NCBI GenBank assembly: GCA_026874595.1
Contig: CM049322.1
Span: forward strand, 33,558,340 to 33,622,339
Reading direction: 5' to 3'
DNA: 64,000 nt
From: Sipunculus nudus
Taxonomy: Eukaryota > Annelida > Sipuncula > Golfingiida > Sipunculidae
Numbering within the stretch: position 1 is the first letter of the stretch; the number at the start of each line of letters is the position of its first letter. The notes under the pieces are model-generated. The model did no database searches. It was not told where the DNA came from and saw only the letters and a program-made list of their open reading frames with translations. The position numbers were made by a program, and so were the translations under genes. Positions 34,469 to 48,144 of the stretch are shown here, in pieces.

Positions 34469-37400
34469 TTTTAGCTCAGCTGACGTAAGCCATCTGAGCT
34501 ATAGCGATCAACCTTTGTCCATCTTCCATCCGGTTGTCCGGCCGTACGTCCACTAACATGGCACAAATCGTAACCGTTAGACCTAGAAATTTTAACAATA
34601 CATCCAGGGAGATTGTAGGCTAATCTTCTTGGAAAACCTTAAATTAGGTCATGGTGACCTATATTTTAAGATATACCGGTCGAAAACATAATTTTGAGCA
34701 ACCAGAGGCACATACGAGGCACAAATTGTATATATTAGAATTCTCTAACGAAATATTTAGTGAGGTCCAAGGAAATGTTCTTTGAAACCTAAAATTAGGT
34801 CACTGTGACCTATATTCTGCGAGCTAAAGGAAAAAGATGTCATATGAGCACCCTGAAAGTCAGATATGCACAAAACCTCTCCATGAGGCCTAGAATCTTC
34901 TAATGCAACATCCTAGGAGGTTCTAGGCAAAATACCTTGTAAACCTGAAATTAGGTCATCTTGACCTATATTTTGTGACCTATAGGGTAAAAATGTTAAA
35001 ACATGATGTTGAGCAACCAGACAGTCAGAATGGGCACAAATTGTATCCATTCGGCCGTGAATCTTCTTACATAACATTTAGGGATTCCTAGACAAATGTC
35101 CCCGGAAAAGTGAAATTAAGTCACTGTGACTAATAGTCTGTGACCTATAGGATAAAAATGTCATATGGACACCCTGAAGGTCAGATCGGCACAAGTCGTA
35201 TCTTTTAAATCTAGAAACATCTAACTGTACACCCTGGAAGGACCATGGAAAATTACCTTAGAAACCTAAGATTAGGTAACAGTGACCTGTATTCTGTGAC
35301 CACAGGTTAACCAATTGGTTTGAGCACCCAGACAGTCAGAGGGGGCAGAAATTCCATCCCTTAGGCCTAGAATCGTTTAACATAACATTTGGAGCGGTCT
35401 TGGCTAAATGTTCTTGGAAAAATGAAATTAGGTCATGGTGACCTATTTCGTGCGACATATGGGAAAGAGATGTTAAATCAGCACCCTGAATATGAGATGG
35501 GCACAAATCGTATTTGTTAATCCTAGAAACATCTAACTGTAAAATCCAGGGAGGCTATAAGCAAATCTCCTTGAAAACCTGAAATCGGGTCATGGTGACC
35601 TACGGGCTGAAAACATGATTTTGACCACCTTATATCCTTTAACATAACATTAAGGGAAATCCTAGGCAAATGTCCTTGGAAACCTGTAATAAGGTCACTG
35701 TGACCCATATTCTGCGACCTATGGGGAAAAAGATGAACACCCTGAAGGTCAGATCGGCAAAAATCGTTTCTTTTAAACCTAGAAACATCTAACTGTACAC
35801 CAAGGGAAGTCCTGGGCAAATCTTGAAAACCTGAAATTGGGTCATTGTGACCTACGGGCTGAAAACATGATTTTCACCAACAAATATCCTTTAACATAAC
35901 ATTAAGGGAGATCCTAGGCAAATGTCCTTGGAAACCTGTAATTAAGTCACTGTGACTAATAGTCTGTGACCTATAGGATAAAAATGTCATATGGACACCC
36001 TGAAGGTCAGATCGGCACAAATCGTATCTTTTAAATCTAGAAACATCTAACTGTACACCCTGGAAGGACCTTGGAAAATCACTTTAGAAACCTAAAATTA
36101 AGTAACAGTGACCTGTATTCTGTGACTACAGGCTAACCAATTGGTTTGAGCACCCAGACAGTGAAAGGGGGCAGAAATTCCGTCCCTTAGACCTAGAATC
36201 GTTTAACATAACATTTGGAGCGGTCTTGGCTAAATGTTCTTGGAAAAATGAAATTAGGTCATGGTGACCTATTTCGTGCGACCTATGGGAATGAGTTGTT
36301 AAATCAGCACCCTGAATATCAGATGGGCACAAATCGTATTGGTTAATCCTAGAAACATCTAACTGTAAAATCCAGGGAGGCTATAAGCAAATTTTCTTGA
36401 AAACCTGAAATTGGGTCATGGTGACCTACGGGCTGAAAACATGATTTTGACCTAATATCCTTTAACATAACATTAAGGGAAATCCTAGGCAAATGTCCTT
36501 GGAAACCTGTAATAAGGTCACTGTGACCGATATTCTGCGACCCCTTGGGAAAAAAAAGATGAACACCCTGAAGGTCATATCGGCAAAAATCGTTTCTTTT
36601 AAACCTAGAAACATCTAACTGTACACCAAGGGAAGTCCTGGGCAAATCACTTTGGAAACCTGAAATTAGCTAATAACTACCTATCTTTTGTGACCTATGG
36701 GCGGAAAAAATGTTTTCAGCACCCAGACAGGCAGTTATGGCACAGCTTGTATCCATTAGGCCTAGAATCTTCTGAAGTAATATTTTGTGACAGCCGGGAC
36801 AAATGTCCTTGGAAACCTGAAATAAGGTCACTGGGCCTATATTCTGTTACCTATGGGAGAAGGTGTCATATGAATACCCACACAGTCAGACGGTACACCA
36901 ATTGTATCCATTAGGCATAAAAAAATTCTAACATAACATTTAGGGTTGGCCTAGGCAAATGTTCTTTGAAACATGAATTAGGTCACTTTAACCTATATTC
37001 TGCAACCTACAGGATATTGAGGTGCCATATGAGCACCCTGGATGTCAGATGGGCACAGAATTTATACATTAGGCCTAGAATCATCTAAGGAGCAACATCC
37101 AAAGAGGTTAAAGGCAAATCTCTTTGGGACTCAGAAATTAGGCCACGGTGCACAGGCTATATTCTATGTGCTATGAGCCAAGGAAATATGAATTTTATCA
37201 CCAAGACAGACAAGGTATAAATTGCATCTTTGAACCTTCACTTGAAAAGTCCAGAGAGGCCGTTGGCAAGTGTTCATTGAATCTTGAAATTAAGTAACTT
37301 AATTGTAATTTAACATATCAAATACAGTTAGATAGGTCACAGATTGTATCCTTTAGCCCTGAAACCCTCCAACACACCATCCATTGAGACCTTGGCATAT

Positions 37401-37805
37401 CCCACTGGAAACCTGCACGTGACAGGCCAGAAACATGATTTGAGCACCTTTAACCTCAGATTGATAAAAATTGTATACATAAGGCCTAGGTCCTGGGCAA
37501 ATCTTCTTTGAAATTTAAAATTAGGTCCTGGTTACCTATATTGTGTGAGCTATTGACCAGAAACATGATTCTTAGCTCCCAGACAGACAGGGAACTCATT
37601 GTATCAATTTTCCTTGGAACCTTCTATTGAGAAGTCCACTGGAGTCCTTGGCAAGTCTCCTAAGAATCCTGAAATTTTTTGTTTCCGTCTATTTTTCAAC
37701 ATATTAACATTAGCCATAGGCTATTCTCACAGAGAATATATAATATTAATAAAAGAAATGAGCACCCAGGAAAATTCAGCTGAGCGTCATGGCCCATGGG
37801 ACACA
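34469..37805 (+). mobile_element. Satellite-bearing mobile element, unit 1 copy
   Basis: Begins TTTTAGCTCAGCTGACGTAA with ATCTGAGCTATAGCGATC next, and ends CAGCTGAGCGTCATGGCCCA. It therefore has the same two ends as the 8003-10516 element, in the opposite orientation. The interior is a tandem array of about 160-165-bp units with AGGTCAnnnTGACCT palindromes. A higher-order repeat is visible: 35115-35520 recurs at about 35943-36346, an offset of about 826 bases. The near-identical ORFs in this stretch are translations of that repeat and not genes. Confidence 0.7.
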
Positions 37806-38106
37806 TATGATTTATATTGAGTGGCTAAACACCGCCATATGTTAAACATTGACATGTTAGGATTTCTTATGTAATAGCATTATGTTCATCGTCCATTGTT
37901 TTATACTTCATTTAGTTTGAATTACTGGAGTAATGTACTCAGTATTAGAAATGATTAATCCTTTTTGCCTACAAAGGAAACAAATATATATTAATCAAGC
38001 AATCAATTCTGCTCGGTTCACATATATCAGGCGCACAGCGTCACAAATATAACACTGATACCCGGTTTACATCCGTAATGTTTTAAACATTTCATAATGA
38101 TAAATA

Positions 38107-38215
38107 CAGTGAAATCTCGCTAACCCGAGCACCTCAGGGACAAGTTTTATTGGTCGTGTTAAGGGGTTTGGGTGTGGTCCTTGTAGCTGGGTGAGATTTC
38201 AGGCAAGATTTAACT
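38107..38215. mobile_element. Pogo/Tc1-like MITE, unit 1
   Basis: Left terminus CAGTGAAATCTCGCTAAC after TA; right side degraded (GAGATTTCAGGCAAGATT, AACTG) before TA. The unit 2 copy shows the complete terminal inverted repeat. Confidence 0.55.
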
Positions 38216-39403
38216 GTAAAAAATGCAGCCCTAATGCAGTAAAATATACGACCATGACTCTGTTGGCTCATGTGACTTGATAAGACATGGTAAATATGAT
38301 TATAATATTGTGTTCTCTATTATTATTAATGACTGCTGACGTTAAAGTGCAATGATTAACGTTTTCCAATCATCGTCATCAAATGACTGCGAATCTGTTG
38401 ATTTTATGACTTTAGTTTTAAATGAGGAAGCTTTATATTGAATTTGAAAGAACATTTTCCTCCCTACATCTGGTATGACGAATATAATATCTAGCTTGTA
38501 AAATGTAATAATTGATGCGTTTTTAAATTGTGGAATATACATAATACTCTATCTTTTTATCGAATTTCTGGTACGTAGAAAATATTCCATTCAAAAGCAT
38601 TGTAAAATAATTCCAAGAGCATTTAACTTCTTAACATGTTGTGAATTTGTGGATTGAACCCTCTTAATATTGATATTCAATGTTTACATATTGATGTTTT
38701 GACAATATCAATTTTGTTTATAAACATCTTCTAATCAATCAAGTTTATATTGAAAATGCTACATTTTAATTCCTGTGTACGTGTACATGGACATTGCGGT
38801 ATATTCCCGAGTCTTCTCTTGGTAAGACATTTCCTCATTCCATCTTTTTCAGCACTTCATCTTTAAAGTGTACATATAGGTTCTTAAGTTAATATGAGAG
38901 CGCAGAAGCTTTTTTTCCATTCTTGAATCAAGCGAGATCTTGTTTCTACCTATCACCATACCTATCTTTTTATCTGCCTACTTATATACCTGTCTTTCTA
39001 CTTGTTTATCTTACTGTCATTACAACAATAGAGTCCAACAAAAGGTCTGTGCTTATGAACTACTTAACTCTATAGTGTTTAAAATAAGAAAAGGTCACAT
39101 AAATAATATTGCTTTACTCGTGATTCATAACTTGATTCGTTTGCACAGGATATCATGCAAAAGGTTGCTTAAATTTCTTTAAATAAGGCCCGGTTTGTGA
39201 GCATAGGGCATCAGCTACTAAACACTTGAACTTTATGCATTACCATGGTATCATAAAAATATAAATATAGACATAACACAAGGTACAATGACATAATTTG
39301 TAAGCCCTAGTGACGGCAGGTGCTTTCCAAGCGGTGCACGACATCTTAACCATGAAGAAAGCATAAGAATCAGGCAATTTAAATATCGGGCGTCAAACAC
39401 ACA

Positions 39404-39404
39404 T

Positions 39405-39452
<48 letters not shown>
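39404..39452. repeat. (AT)n microsatellite in block F
   Basis: AT run flanked by ACACATACACAT; the unit 2 counterpart at about 54540-54558 is much shorter. Confidence 0.9.
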
Positions 39453-39455
<3 letters not shown>

Positions 39456-39784
39456 TGTGTGTATAAATAACCCAGGACCCCCTTGTAAGATCAGGCATGG
39501 CTGCTTGTACTTATTCTCATTCTAAGGCATCACACTAAATAGGTCCAAGAGGTTTCTCTCTCATCCACAATTTAGTTTAAATCAACTATACATGGTATTG
39601 ATTCCTTAATTATTATTATGATTGAGTTTTTTCTAAATTTGTCATACTTTTTTTCTCATTGGAGAACAAAGAATTGTGTTTCTGTAAGGTCAAGCATCCC
39701 ACCTGGAACACATTATATCTGATAAGAGACCTGCCCAGGTTGAAGCTTACCATAATACCATTTGCCACACACACAGACATATAA

Positions 39785-41345
39785 CATAGCTAGATAAAGT
39801 ATAATTTCACTAAGGTTAATCTGATATTTGTCAAGAATATTACCAAAAAACTATCCCTGCATTCCGATTGGCCAGTATATGGAGTGTAATTTACCTTACC
39901 CCTCTGGCCAATGGAGTGGATGGAGTATCGTTATTGGTTATGATTTAATGAGAGAGAACACAAACGCCATTGTACGAGCAAGTGGAGGGATTCATTTTGG
40001 CAACGCGGCACCTAATATGATTTATATGTATTGACATTTTCATTATATTGGTTATACCACTTAGGAATAAAAACGGTTTCCTGAATTGCCGAATTCACGT
40101 CTTATGTGGCTCTGTGCCACAAATGCCACAAACTTGTGTGAGCGAAAATGTGAGCTGAAGAATGCAAAATTTAGCTACAGTAATGGAAGTTCACACCCCG
40201 ATTCGACACAAAAATTTTTATCACTATATTTTCCCTCTAAAAATCCCTAAATAAATATGATGGTCAATGGGACAGAGCGGACTTGTGCTAAAATAGTAAA
40301 CACATTATTAGAATATATATAAACATCTGATATTTTAAAGTGCCCTGGTGTGTTATATTACATGATAGGACCGGTTTAAGGCAAAATGGCCTCATTATAA
40401 GCAGCATGTCACCGGTGGTCGATTGTCATTTAAACGTTCAAACATTGGATGACATTAAATACTGCATGTTATAGCCTTACATCTATCAGGGATGTTTTTC
40501 TTCTATCGTTCATGTCTTACCTGTCTTCTCAAGCGACGTCTGTGTCAGCTGAAATATTTGTTCTGTTTTGATTCTCACCTGTGAAGCTAAACATATTTCG
40601 CTAAACCTGTCATTTAATGTGATTATTGCACTTCGCACCTACTGTACGGAATCGTATATTTAAATTGATAACAAGTCTCAAACATAAAGCAAAAGCTGCA
40701 TACACCAGCATGTAACTGTATCCTTCTAGCGAACTATATTCCTTGCCAGAGAGGGGTTGGTTTGTAGGCAATTCAATCCTCCGATGCAGTTCCACCATTC
40801 GGATATTATATGATATAGCATTCAGGGATTAGGAGTGTTCGCCGCATTTTTTTCTCTCCTTCCTTTTTTTGATAAGACCATCAAATAGCGTGATTTTTAT
40901 TCGGACTAAATTTTTGGTTTCATATCAACATACATATAACCTTCCGTTTGCATGGTTTTTTTTTCAGTTACTACAAAATTGCCATATTTTACAAGGTTAC
41001 AAGTACAGAAAGATTATATTATCAGTGTGTGTCAAAATTATATATGAAAAGTATAATAAAACATAAGGCAAAAGACGAAATGAACACTAAACGCTTGATA
41101 GTGAGAAAAGCCTACATCATTACAAGCAGGTCACTGCAGATCGCAATAATTACACAAGGACTGCCCGTCAGGGTACAGCTTTCAAATGACCAAAGCACAC
41201 AAGAACATAAGATCAGATATATTATTCAGCCCATGTAAAATACAGGAAGTTGTTTTGCTGAGGATGCATGTACAATCAGTAAATATATAGCACCACCAAA
41301 TTTAGCCAAGCATGTACAAAATTGAAGCAGAATAAGTATCAGTTC
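39785..41345 (+). repeat. Duplicated block A, copy 2
   Basis: Uninterrupted copy; shows the empty site for the insertion found at 4741-6492. ATTGGCCAG and CTGGCCAAT form an inverted pair near its left end (also in copy 3). No gene recognised. Confidence 0.75.
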
Positions 41346-41784
41346 AATTATAATGATATTAAATCGGAAAGGGGCTTCGTGCGTCATTCTGGAATTTTTG
41401 TGAAAGGCATCCTGGCCATGTTACATACCTATGACCACATCCGATGGGTGTAATAACCAGGAATTGTCAAAGGTCGGACAGCAGACCATTTTCCTGTCAT
41501 TAGCGACACCTTTCGGCGCCGACTGGCACTTGGTGTTCTCGTATTTTGTATCTATCAGAATAATCATATTTAACATGTATGGATAAAAAACTATTTGATC
41601 TTTATCTGATTTGATCTATCTGGTTTCTTTTGACAAAACACGAGTTGCTAAACCATTGGAACCTACACTGCAGATTTCTGTTACTGACAGTGTGCGTGCG
41701 CGTTTTAAAGATGTAATGCCTTCAATCAAAACATGACATAAGAAGATCAGTTACACTTGTAACCCTTGAACAATCTGTCCTCAT

Positions 41785-41849
<65 letters not shown>

Positions 41850-43640
41850 CACATACAATATGTATTTTAATCTGACATATTATATTCCTCTTACACAAAT
41901 GCACTGTGTGGTTATAACTAACAAACAATCACACTCCTATCGCTCGCAACATTTAGCACTAGTGTCCTTTGAATAAAATGGTTATCAAACGATGCCCGCG
42001 TGCAAATTTAAACTGACTATGAATATTAACGTTCACGGCAAACACCTAATCACTTGTCACTGGCAGGTCGTTTGACCCCATATTTAGCCCACCTACTATC
42101 TGGTTTGGCAAATAATTTCAATGCAAATATTATAAATAAATATATTTTATCTCCTTTGCGCTGGCCGAATTTTAGTTATGATTCGGAAATAAAAGATATT
42201 TGATTAATAATGTAGAATAGTTAGATTGTTAATACCAATAGGTATAATTTTGTTTATGTAATGATTATTTCATTATTTAACACCTAGGCCACGGAGGAAA
42301 CGTCCCCGTCACAGAAATAGTTTAATCCAACCTGATTTGGTGAGTACAGGGCTTTAGCGCCAACATGTATAATGAAATGGAAGTACCTTGCATTCAAAGT
42401 ATCCGGAGTCCAGAGGATGTAGGGCTGAGTTTAATCTGTTTTTCAGCAGGAGAATCACCTTGAATTACGTATTTGTTCGCTCACAGCATGTGTGAGCAAA
42501 ACCCGGCTAATGAAGTAGAGTAAGATATTCCTGTGCATAGCGTAATCTTCCAGTCTGGAAGATGGTATCAAGAAGCCAAGGTATGCAAATATTTGTGATA
42601 AAGGATTGACCCAAAGGCTTATTTGTATACATTTTTTATTTCTAGTGATTTTCGGTTGGTGAATTTGATAGTTTGAAGCTGGCGATTGAAGCACAGATCA
42701 GGGAGAGGATGGCCATCGTTCATGTATCATTTACTTATGCACATGCCATTTTTGCTGGAACCCCGTCTTATTCCTGCCCGTCTGTTTTTTATAACCCCAG
42801 GACGCTTAGGAAACCAATTTCTATACTTTGTTTGCACCTGTGTAATAAGAAAATTTATTATTCAATATCCGCGCATTTCTGAATGTATGAAAGGAAGATG
42901 TCAGCTAAATTAATAGACAACATTAAACCTAAATGACCTTGTCGTACTGTTAGCTTTGCAACCAGCACACTACAAACATAACATACCGCATATAAAATGA
43001 CAACCACACCGTTTATATAAACATAAACGGATAAATGGATTGTTTTTTTTCAAGATTGAGGAAAGACTTGGATCATGCACATCCATTACAGTTATTTTGA
43101 CTTCGATATATTCATAAGATGCGTTTACATATATTCCACAATTAAACTGAATCATAAATAAAATACTGAACATAAGCATAATGATACTGTTTCTTTTAGC
43201 GGCGTCTAAATGGTTTGTTAATGATTAATATTGCCAATAAACAGCTTTATTTTTTAACAACGATACAACGGTTTGCTTAATGTTTAAAATATTAGTTCTG
43301 TTGATCTGAGAATTTTTCAACTCTGTAAATTAAGTGAAAATTACTTTTTGAAAGGCCTTCTCTTAATAATGTTGAGTACAAGAGTGTAGATAATAGGTTT
43401 ACAAAATGAACATTAAGTGGAAGAGAATGGAATGTTCCTGTATGTTAAAAAAGGGTTATTTTCCTTCGATTAGCATTCGAGATATGTCTACTTAAAAAAA
43501 ACAATGTCAACAAGGGACAGAAATGAACTTAAATTGTGCCTGACATTATTTCCAAAGGGATTAGTGACAGCATGACGTCAAATACTAAAAAAAAAACAAG
43601 AATTGTAGGAAAGCAATCACAAAAAAGTACAAAATAACAA
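41346..43640 (+). repeat. Duplicated block B, copy 2 (truncated)
   Basis: Matches the left part of B copies 1 and 3, then stops after CAATCACAAAAAAGTAC, where block C of unit 2 begins. It lacks the lectin receptor exons. Has its own (AT)n locus at 41783-41856. Confidence 0.7.
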
Positions 43641-43976
43641 ATAATAAAACCTGATGGTTTCCTGGATTGAACTTAACATTTGTAAAGTAAATACCATTGG
43701 TTTAAACATCATTGTTCTCCAACTCCCACTATAGCGTCGCGCCGCCTCTTTTTTTCACCGCCACGCTAAAATGTTACAACCATCTCTTTAATCAATCCAA
43801 GGTTTTATTATCTAATTTCAGTTGCAGTGCTAGGGAACAGCCCAACACATGATCCCCTGGCTAAGCATCGTAATATAATACCCAAACACAGCCTTTAATG
43901 GCTCTCTCTTTAGTCACTATTGGGTACATTTATGAAAGGATTAATTTTGATAGGAATTCCTTTATTTAAGTTCGGA

Positions 43977-43990
43977 CCCCCCCCCCCCCC
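43977..43990. repeat. 14-base poly(C) run
   Basis: Present only in unit 2; unit 1 has a short GAGCCCG at the matching place. Confidence 0.8.
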
Positions 43991-44525
43991 TATACTGTGA
44001 ACTCGAGGATCCGCTGTGTGTTTAAACATGCTTTTGCAGGGGCCAAGCCATGTATTACATTTAATATACAATAACGCATATAAAATATATTATAGAATTA
44101 TTATTTAATTACGTATGTGTCATTTTTTTTTAATGTTAGTAGTAACACTATGTATGGATGATTCAGTTGACAATTTTATTGAAAAGCTTTTATTTGCTTC
44201 AAGGCCGGAAAGTGAGCGATAAAAGAAGTGTTGTTGATTTCCAACCAACCTACTGACAGTACTGTGCACATGGTTAATCACAGAACCTATCATCACATTA
44301 ATTATTTGTTTCAACCTGAAACATATAATAAAAGCGTTTATGATAGGATTGTGCATAGTTAATTGTATATCTCTGAATAATATATAAGAGAATAAAAAAT
44401 ACAGGATATCCTTGTGTTCATAACATCGAGCTAGCTAAAGATTTGTATCAACTACAAATTCGAAATCTTAAATATATCTATAATGAAACTAATAAATTAA
44501 CTGCTTTTGTCGAGTGTTTTATAGT

Positions 44526-44596
44526 TTATATATATATATATATATGAATAGCCATGCTGGCTTAAAATTTGGATGCCAGTTCCACTACCCTTTCCA

Positions 44597-44677
<81 letters not shown>

Positions 44678-44680
44678 TGA
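44526..44680. repeat. (AT)n-(GA)n microsatellites in block C, unit 2
   Basis: AT runs at about 44529-44545 and 44600-44660 ending in a GA run. Unit 1 lacks the second one. Confidence 0.85.
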
Positions 44681-44779
44681 CTGTGGTATTAAAATAAAGA
44701 AAATAGTGTAGGATTTTCCCGACAAAATAAAATCTTTAAAAAGGATTGCGTCAGTTGTTATTAAATAATCGATTACTGG

Positions 44780-45520
44780 TCACCACACATTTCTGAATAA
44801 TCGATTACAATTTCGTATCGATCCTTTGTATAGGGACCGGAACAGTTCGGACGTCCTTACTACTACTCTCTCAGAAATTCTACTGGAGAACACTAAATTT
44901 ATCAATGTTAATATATTTCATGGGACTTTGATGTGCAACAATTCAAGAAATGTACAAAACGGAATATTTTATAAAAGCGATGGAATAAGATTTTATTGTC
45001 TAAGTTTAAGAAACCCAAAGCTTGCTCATGATACCGTGTTACTGTCTTCAACCGAGTGAGGTACTGACAAATACATGATAAGGGCATATAAATAAACAAA
45101 TTATATCGAGAGCAGTACTCGTTTAAAATGACTAGATGTGTTGTTTTTGCAGAAAATAAATCAGTCAAGAACAGAAACAAATTAAAACGGATATGGCGTT
45201 TTGATAATAATATAATTAAGAAAAATTATAGTTTGGGTAATTTTGGAAAAGAATCAATGACAGCATCATTTATGTCGACAGCAAGAAATGAACCCATGTG
45301 TGGAACGGACACATCTTTGTTAGCCGTATTAAATGGGGCAGGTACAAGGGTTATATCCCATAATCTCCTCCCTCTTGTGGGGGAAGATGTGTCTACCATC
45401 AACGCTACTTGGACCTGGGCTTTGCTAAAATTCAGATATGACATATATACAGATGTTAACCAAAACTCAGAATGATGCAACTAAAGCGATACAAGGCTTT
45501 GAGAGCCTGTTTTGCCGTTC
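44780..45520 (+). pseudogene. Decayed LINE reverse transcriptase fragment, unit 2
   Basis: Better preserved than the unit 1 copy. A frame from about 44787 reads FYKSDGIRFYCLSLRNPK directly followed by LAHDTVLLSSTE and a stop. A second frame (45128-45475) reads TRCVVFAENKSVKNRNKLKR, then IWRFDNNIIKK and, later, EDVSTINATWTWAL; ATKAIQGFE lies in another frame at about 45476-45503. Order and spacing match the RT palm/thumb of mollusc LINEs. It shares the His-for-Asp change in the catalytic motif with unit 1, so the element was dead before the duplication. The IQGF part is cut by a deletion. Confidence 0.65.
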
Positions 45521-45935
45521 TAGTTGAATGAACGCTTATTGTAATTCGGCCCCCTCTGCATTTAACCATAGACCACCTGAGACCAAACGCTCAGGTCAAT
45601 AGTTTACAGGTCACCAGTCCAGAGATGAGAAACACGACATTGAATAAATGGTTTAACTTAGGTGTCGAAGTTAATGGATATTAATAGGGCCACCCAGCAC
45701 TTTTCTTATTGCTCACGTATTGTCTTTTTCTACATCTTATAAATATTATGTACCTATCACCAGGGTCCAGTATAAATCAGCTGGTAAGGCTGGGTCAGGC
45801 ACACCCGTCCCACAACAACCAGTGTGAAATGATCTCTTGCAGAAGAAGATCTTCCAGTGTCATCGGAAAGGCTGGGGTTGAAGACCCGTAAGTTTTTTTT
45901 TCACTTGATACTTTTCGAAATATAACTGTAGATAT

Positions 45936-46653
45936 TTAGTCTCAGCACCCAGTGAGAACACAGATCGTTAAAATTTAAAGTAGACCTTTAAAAATGAGTA
46001 AATGTGGAGTAAAGGTACTTGAAATCGCCAGTGCACCGTAGTGTTGGGAGGCAACTTTTTTTTAAGAAATGTATTGCAAAGCAGCGTTAATGTTTAGTGG
46101 ACAGTTTAAAAGATCCCGAAGTTCAATTATGCACGGATTTAAATCGTGGGGTAAATACGGGGCTTAAATCATATCAATATGCGAGGTATGCCTAATTTAA
46201 AAATACCACGTACTGCAAATTGCGTACTGTTTACAAAGGGCATGAGGGGTATGACGTAATGTTCCCGGAGTAGGAACCTTTCTAGGCATTCTGATGCCGA
46301 ATAGCACAGGGCGCAAAGTAAGTGTACTGTTCAGCTGGCGGAGTAGCGGACATCCCGGTATGGTGGAAGTTGACTTATTAGAACAGCACCACAGAACCGC
46401 ACGGTCGACGCAGGGTTTGTCAACGAGGCCGAGAGAGGGCACTCAGGTGTGGCCGGTAGAGAAAGGGTGATTTTTTTAGTGACTAGAAGAGTCGAGATAC
46501 TGCTGTTCCGGGCAGTGACTAATCAAGGCCTGAGGTCGCACTAGTCCAGCACAGAAGAACCGGTAGTCTGGGTTATGACGTCGAGAGTGCAGCGGATCGG
46601 GTAAGCGCTCCAGGTTTCCTACCATATCTCATGATTTAACTGTTTAGACTATA
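45936..46653. mobile_element. 0.7-kb GC-rich insertion specific to unit 2
   Basis: Interrupts block C relative to unit 1. Ends TAGTCT...AGACTA are a 6-bp inverted pair, and an ATATT-type sequence occurs on both sides. No plausible coding frame; the minus-strand ORF at 46197-46442 has no recognisable family. Could be a solo LTR or non-autonomous DNA transposon. Confidence 0.5.
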
Positions 46654-47167
46654 ATATTTGAATCAGTGAGGGTAAACGCATTTACGTTACTTTTATCTTA
46701 TGCTGGTCTCCCTCATTACAGTAAGCCAAAAGTGTGAATGTGGGTGTGTGCGGGAGTGATTGGTTCAGAATGTTCAGCTTCCTATACAGATTTGTAAATC
46801 AAGGTATACATGATGCGAGCTAAACTATATTTACATACAGACTGTTTTCTCTAGAAGAGAGATCATTTTGCAATGAAAGGATTTGCTCTACACATGTTTT
46901 AATGTTTATCATATGTATGAATTAGAAAATGTATGACAAGAATATATTATTAGCTGCACTTTCGGAGACAAATTTAATTTAAAAGTGATTAGCCAATTCG
47001 AGAATGATGGAAAAATAAAAATGATGCATAATGATAAGATAAGTCGGGAAAGTAATGTTAAATGACACATAATGATTTGACAATTCTATAGTGATGCTAT
47101 GTTCAATGACGCATCACAATTAATCAATTCGAGAATGACCTAGTATCCTTTGAAAAGAAAAATTACT

Positions 47168-48090
47168 TTACACTCTAAGAATGAATAGCGCTTAAAAGAA
47201 CTCCAAAGGGTTCTTTACCCAATAAAAAATATGGAACCCTAATTGGTTCTCTAAAGAACCCTATGATACATTAGGCGTACCCTCATCCATAGTGCACTGG
47301 TAGGGAGTATCAGGAAATGAATACAAATTCAGTAAAATATGAATCATTTCAATACAGATAATCTTTTATTTTCATCGAGTAATAAAAATAATATAAATAG
47401 CACCACTAATCGTCCAAATACGTTACATTAATCCATATATTATGTAGAAAATCGCGACAAACCAAGATGATGAATCACTTCTCATACGTAAATATTGATG
47501 GTTTTTTATTAATATGTTGAATTCGTTGCCACACTGAACACAAAGCTTGCCGCCAGAAATGTCAACACAGCCCACCTGAGTGAGGTATAGTCATGTCTTC
47601 CTTCATCTATTGTGTTATGTGTACACCCTTCATGTGTATATCGACTGCTCTGATTGTATCTGTGATATAAGACAGATCTTTCATTAATAAATCATTAATA
47701 TCCTGCATTTTAGCAATCTTACTTCACGGTGGTATATCTGATGATAGACATATGAAAATAATATTTTGTAATTTAGGTCACTAATGATTTAATTAACCGG
47801 CCTTTACCACTGGTTGGCCGAAAATAGTCTACATCTAACAGACAATGTATAAACAAGAATATATATGTTATGTATGCACAACTCAGGGGTTCTACAGACA
47901 GTCCATCACAAATACATCCGAGAATTCTTGAATCCTTACCCTCCGACTAATTCTTATTCACATTCTTTTCATATATTTGGAGCTTAAGTGAAATAGAAGA
48001 TTATTTACTTTCACGATGTGAATTCTCTTCTTTTCCAACGCACAACCGTTAGCACTTCATATATGGCTGGTTGACAGAAATAATTTCTAA

Positions 48091-48144
<54 letters not shown>

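Larger units (their letters stand above)
30545..43645 (+). repeat. Large tandem duplication, unit 1 (blocks C-D-E-F-A-B')
   Basis: About 13.1 kb whose left end (AACCTGATG...CTATAGCGTCGCGCC) recurs at 43646 directly after truncated block B copy 2. Block order: C 30545-33095, D 33099-34275, E 34469-37805, F 37806-39784, A 39785-41345, B 41346-43640. The copies are clearly homologous throughout but diverged by many substitutions and indels, so this is not recent assembly redundancy. Confidence 0.8.

Noticed and set aside
35523-36645. Pairs of similar minus-strand ORFs (98 and 68 codons) that look like a small gene family
   Set aside because: They are translations of the satellite monomer and its 826-bp higher-order repeat. 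The proteins repeat the palindrome and monomer phrases, and no start or splice context supports coding.
46197-46442. 81-codon minus-strand ORF inside the unit 2 insertion
   Set aside because: GC-rich sequence gives a chance open frame; no motif, no splice context and no second copy in the window.
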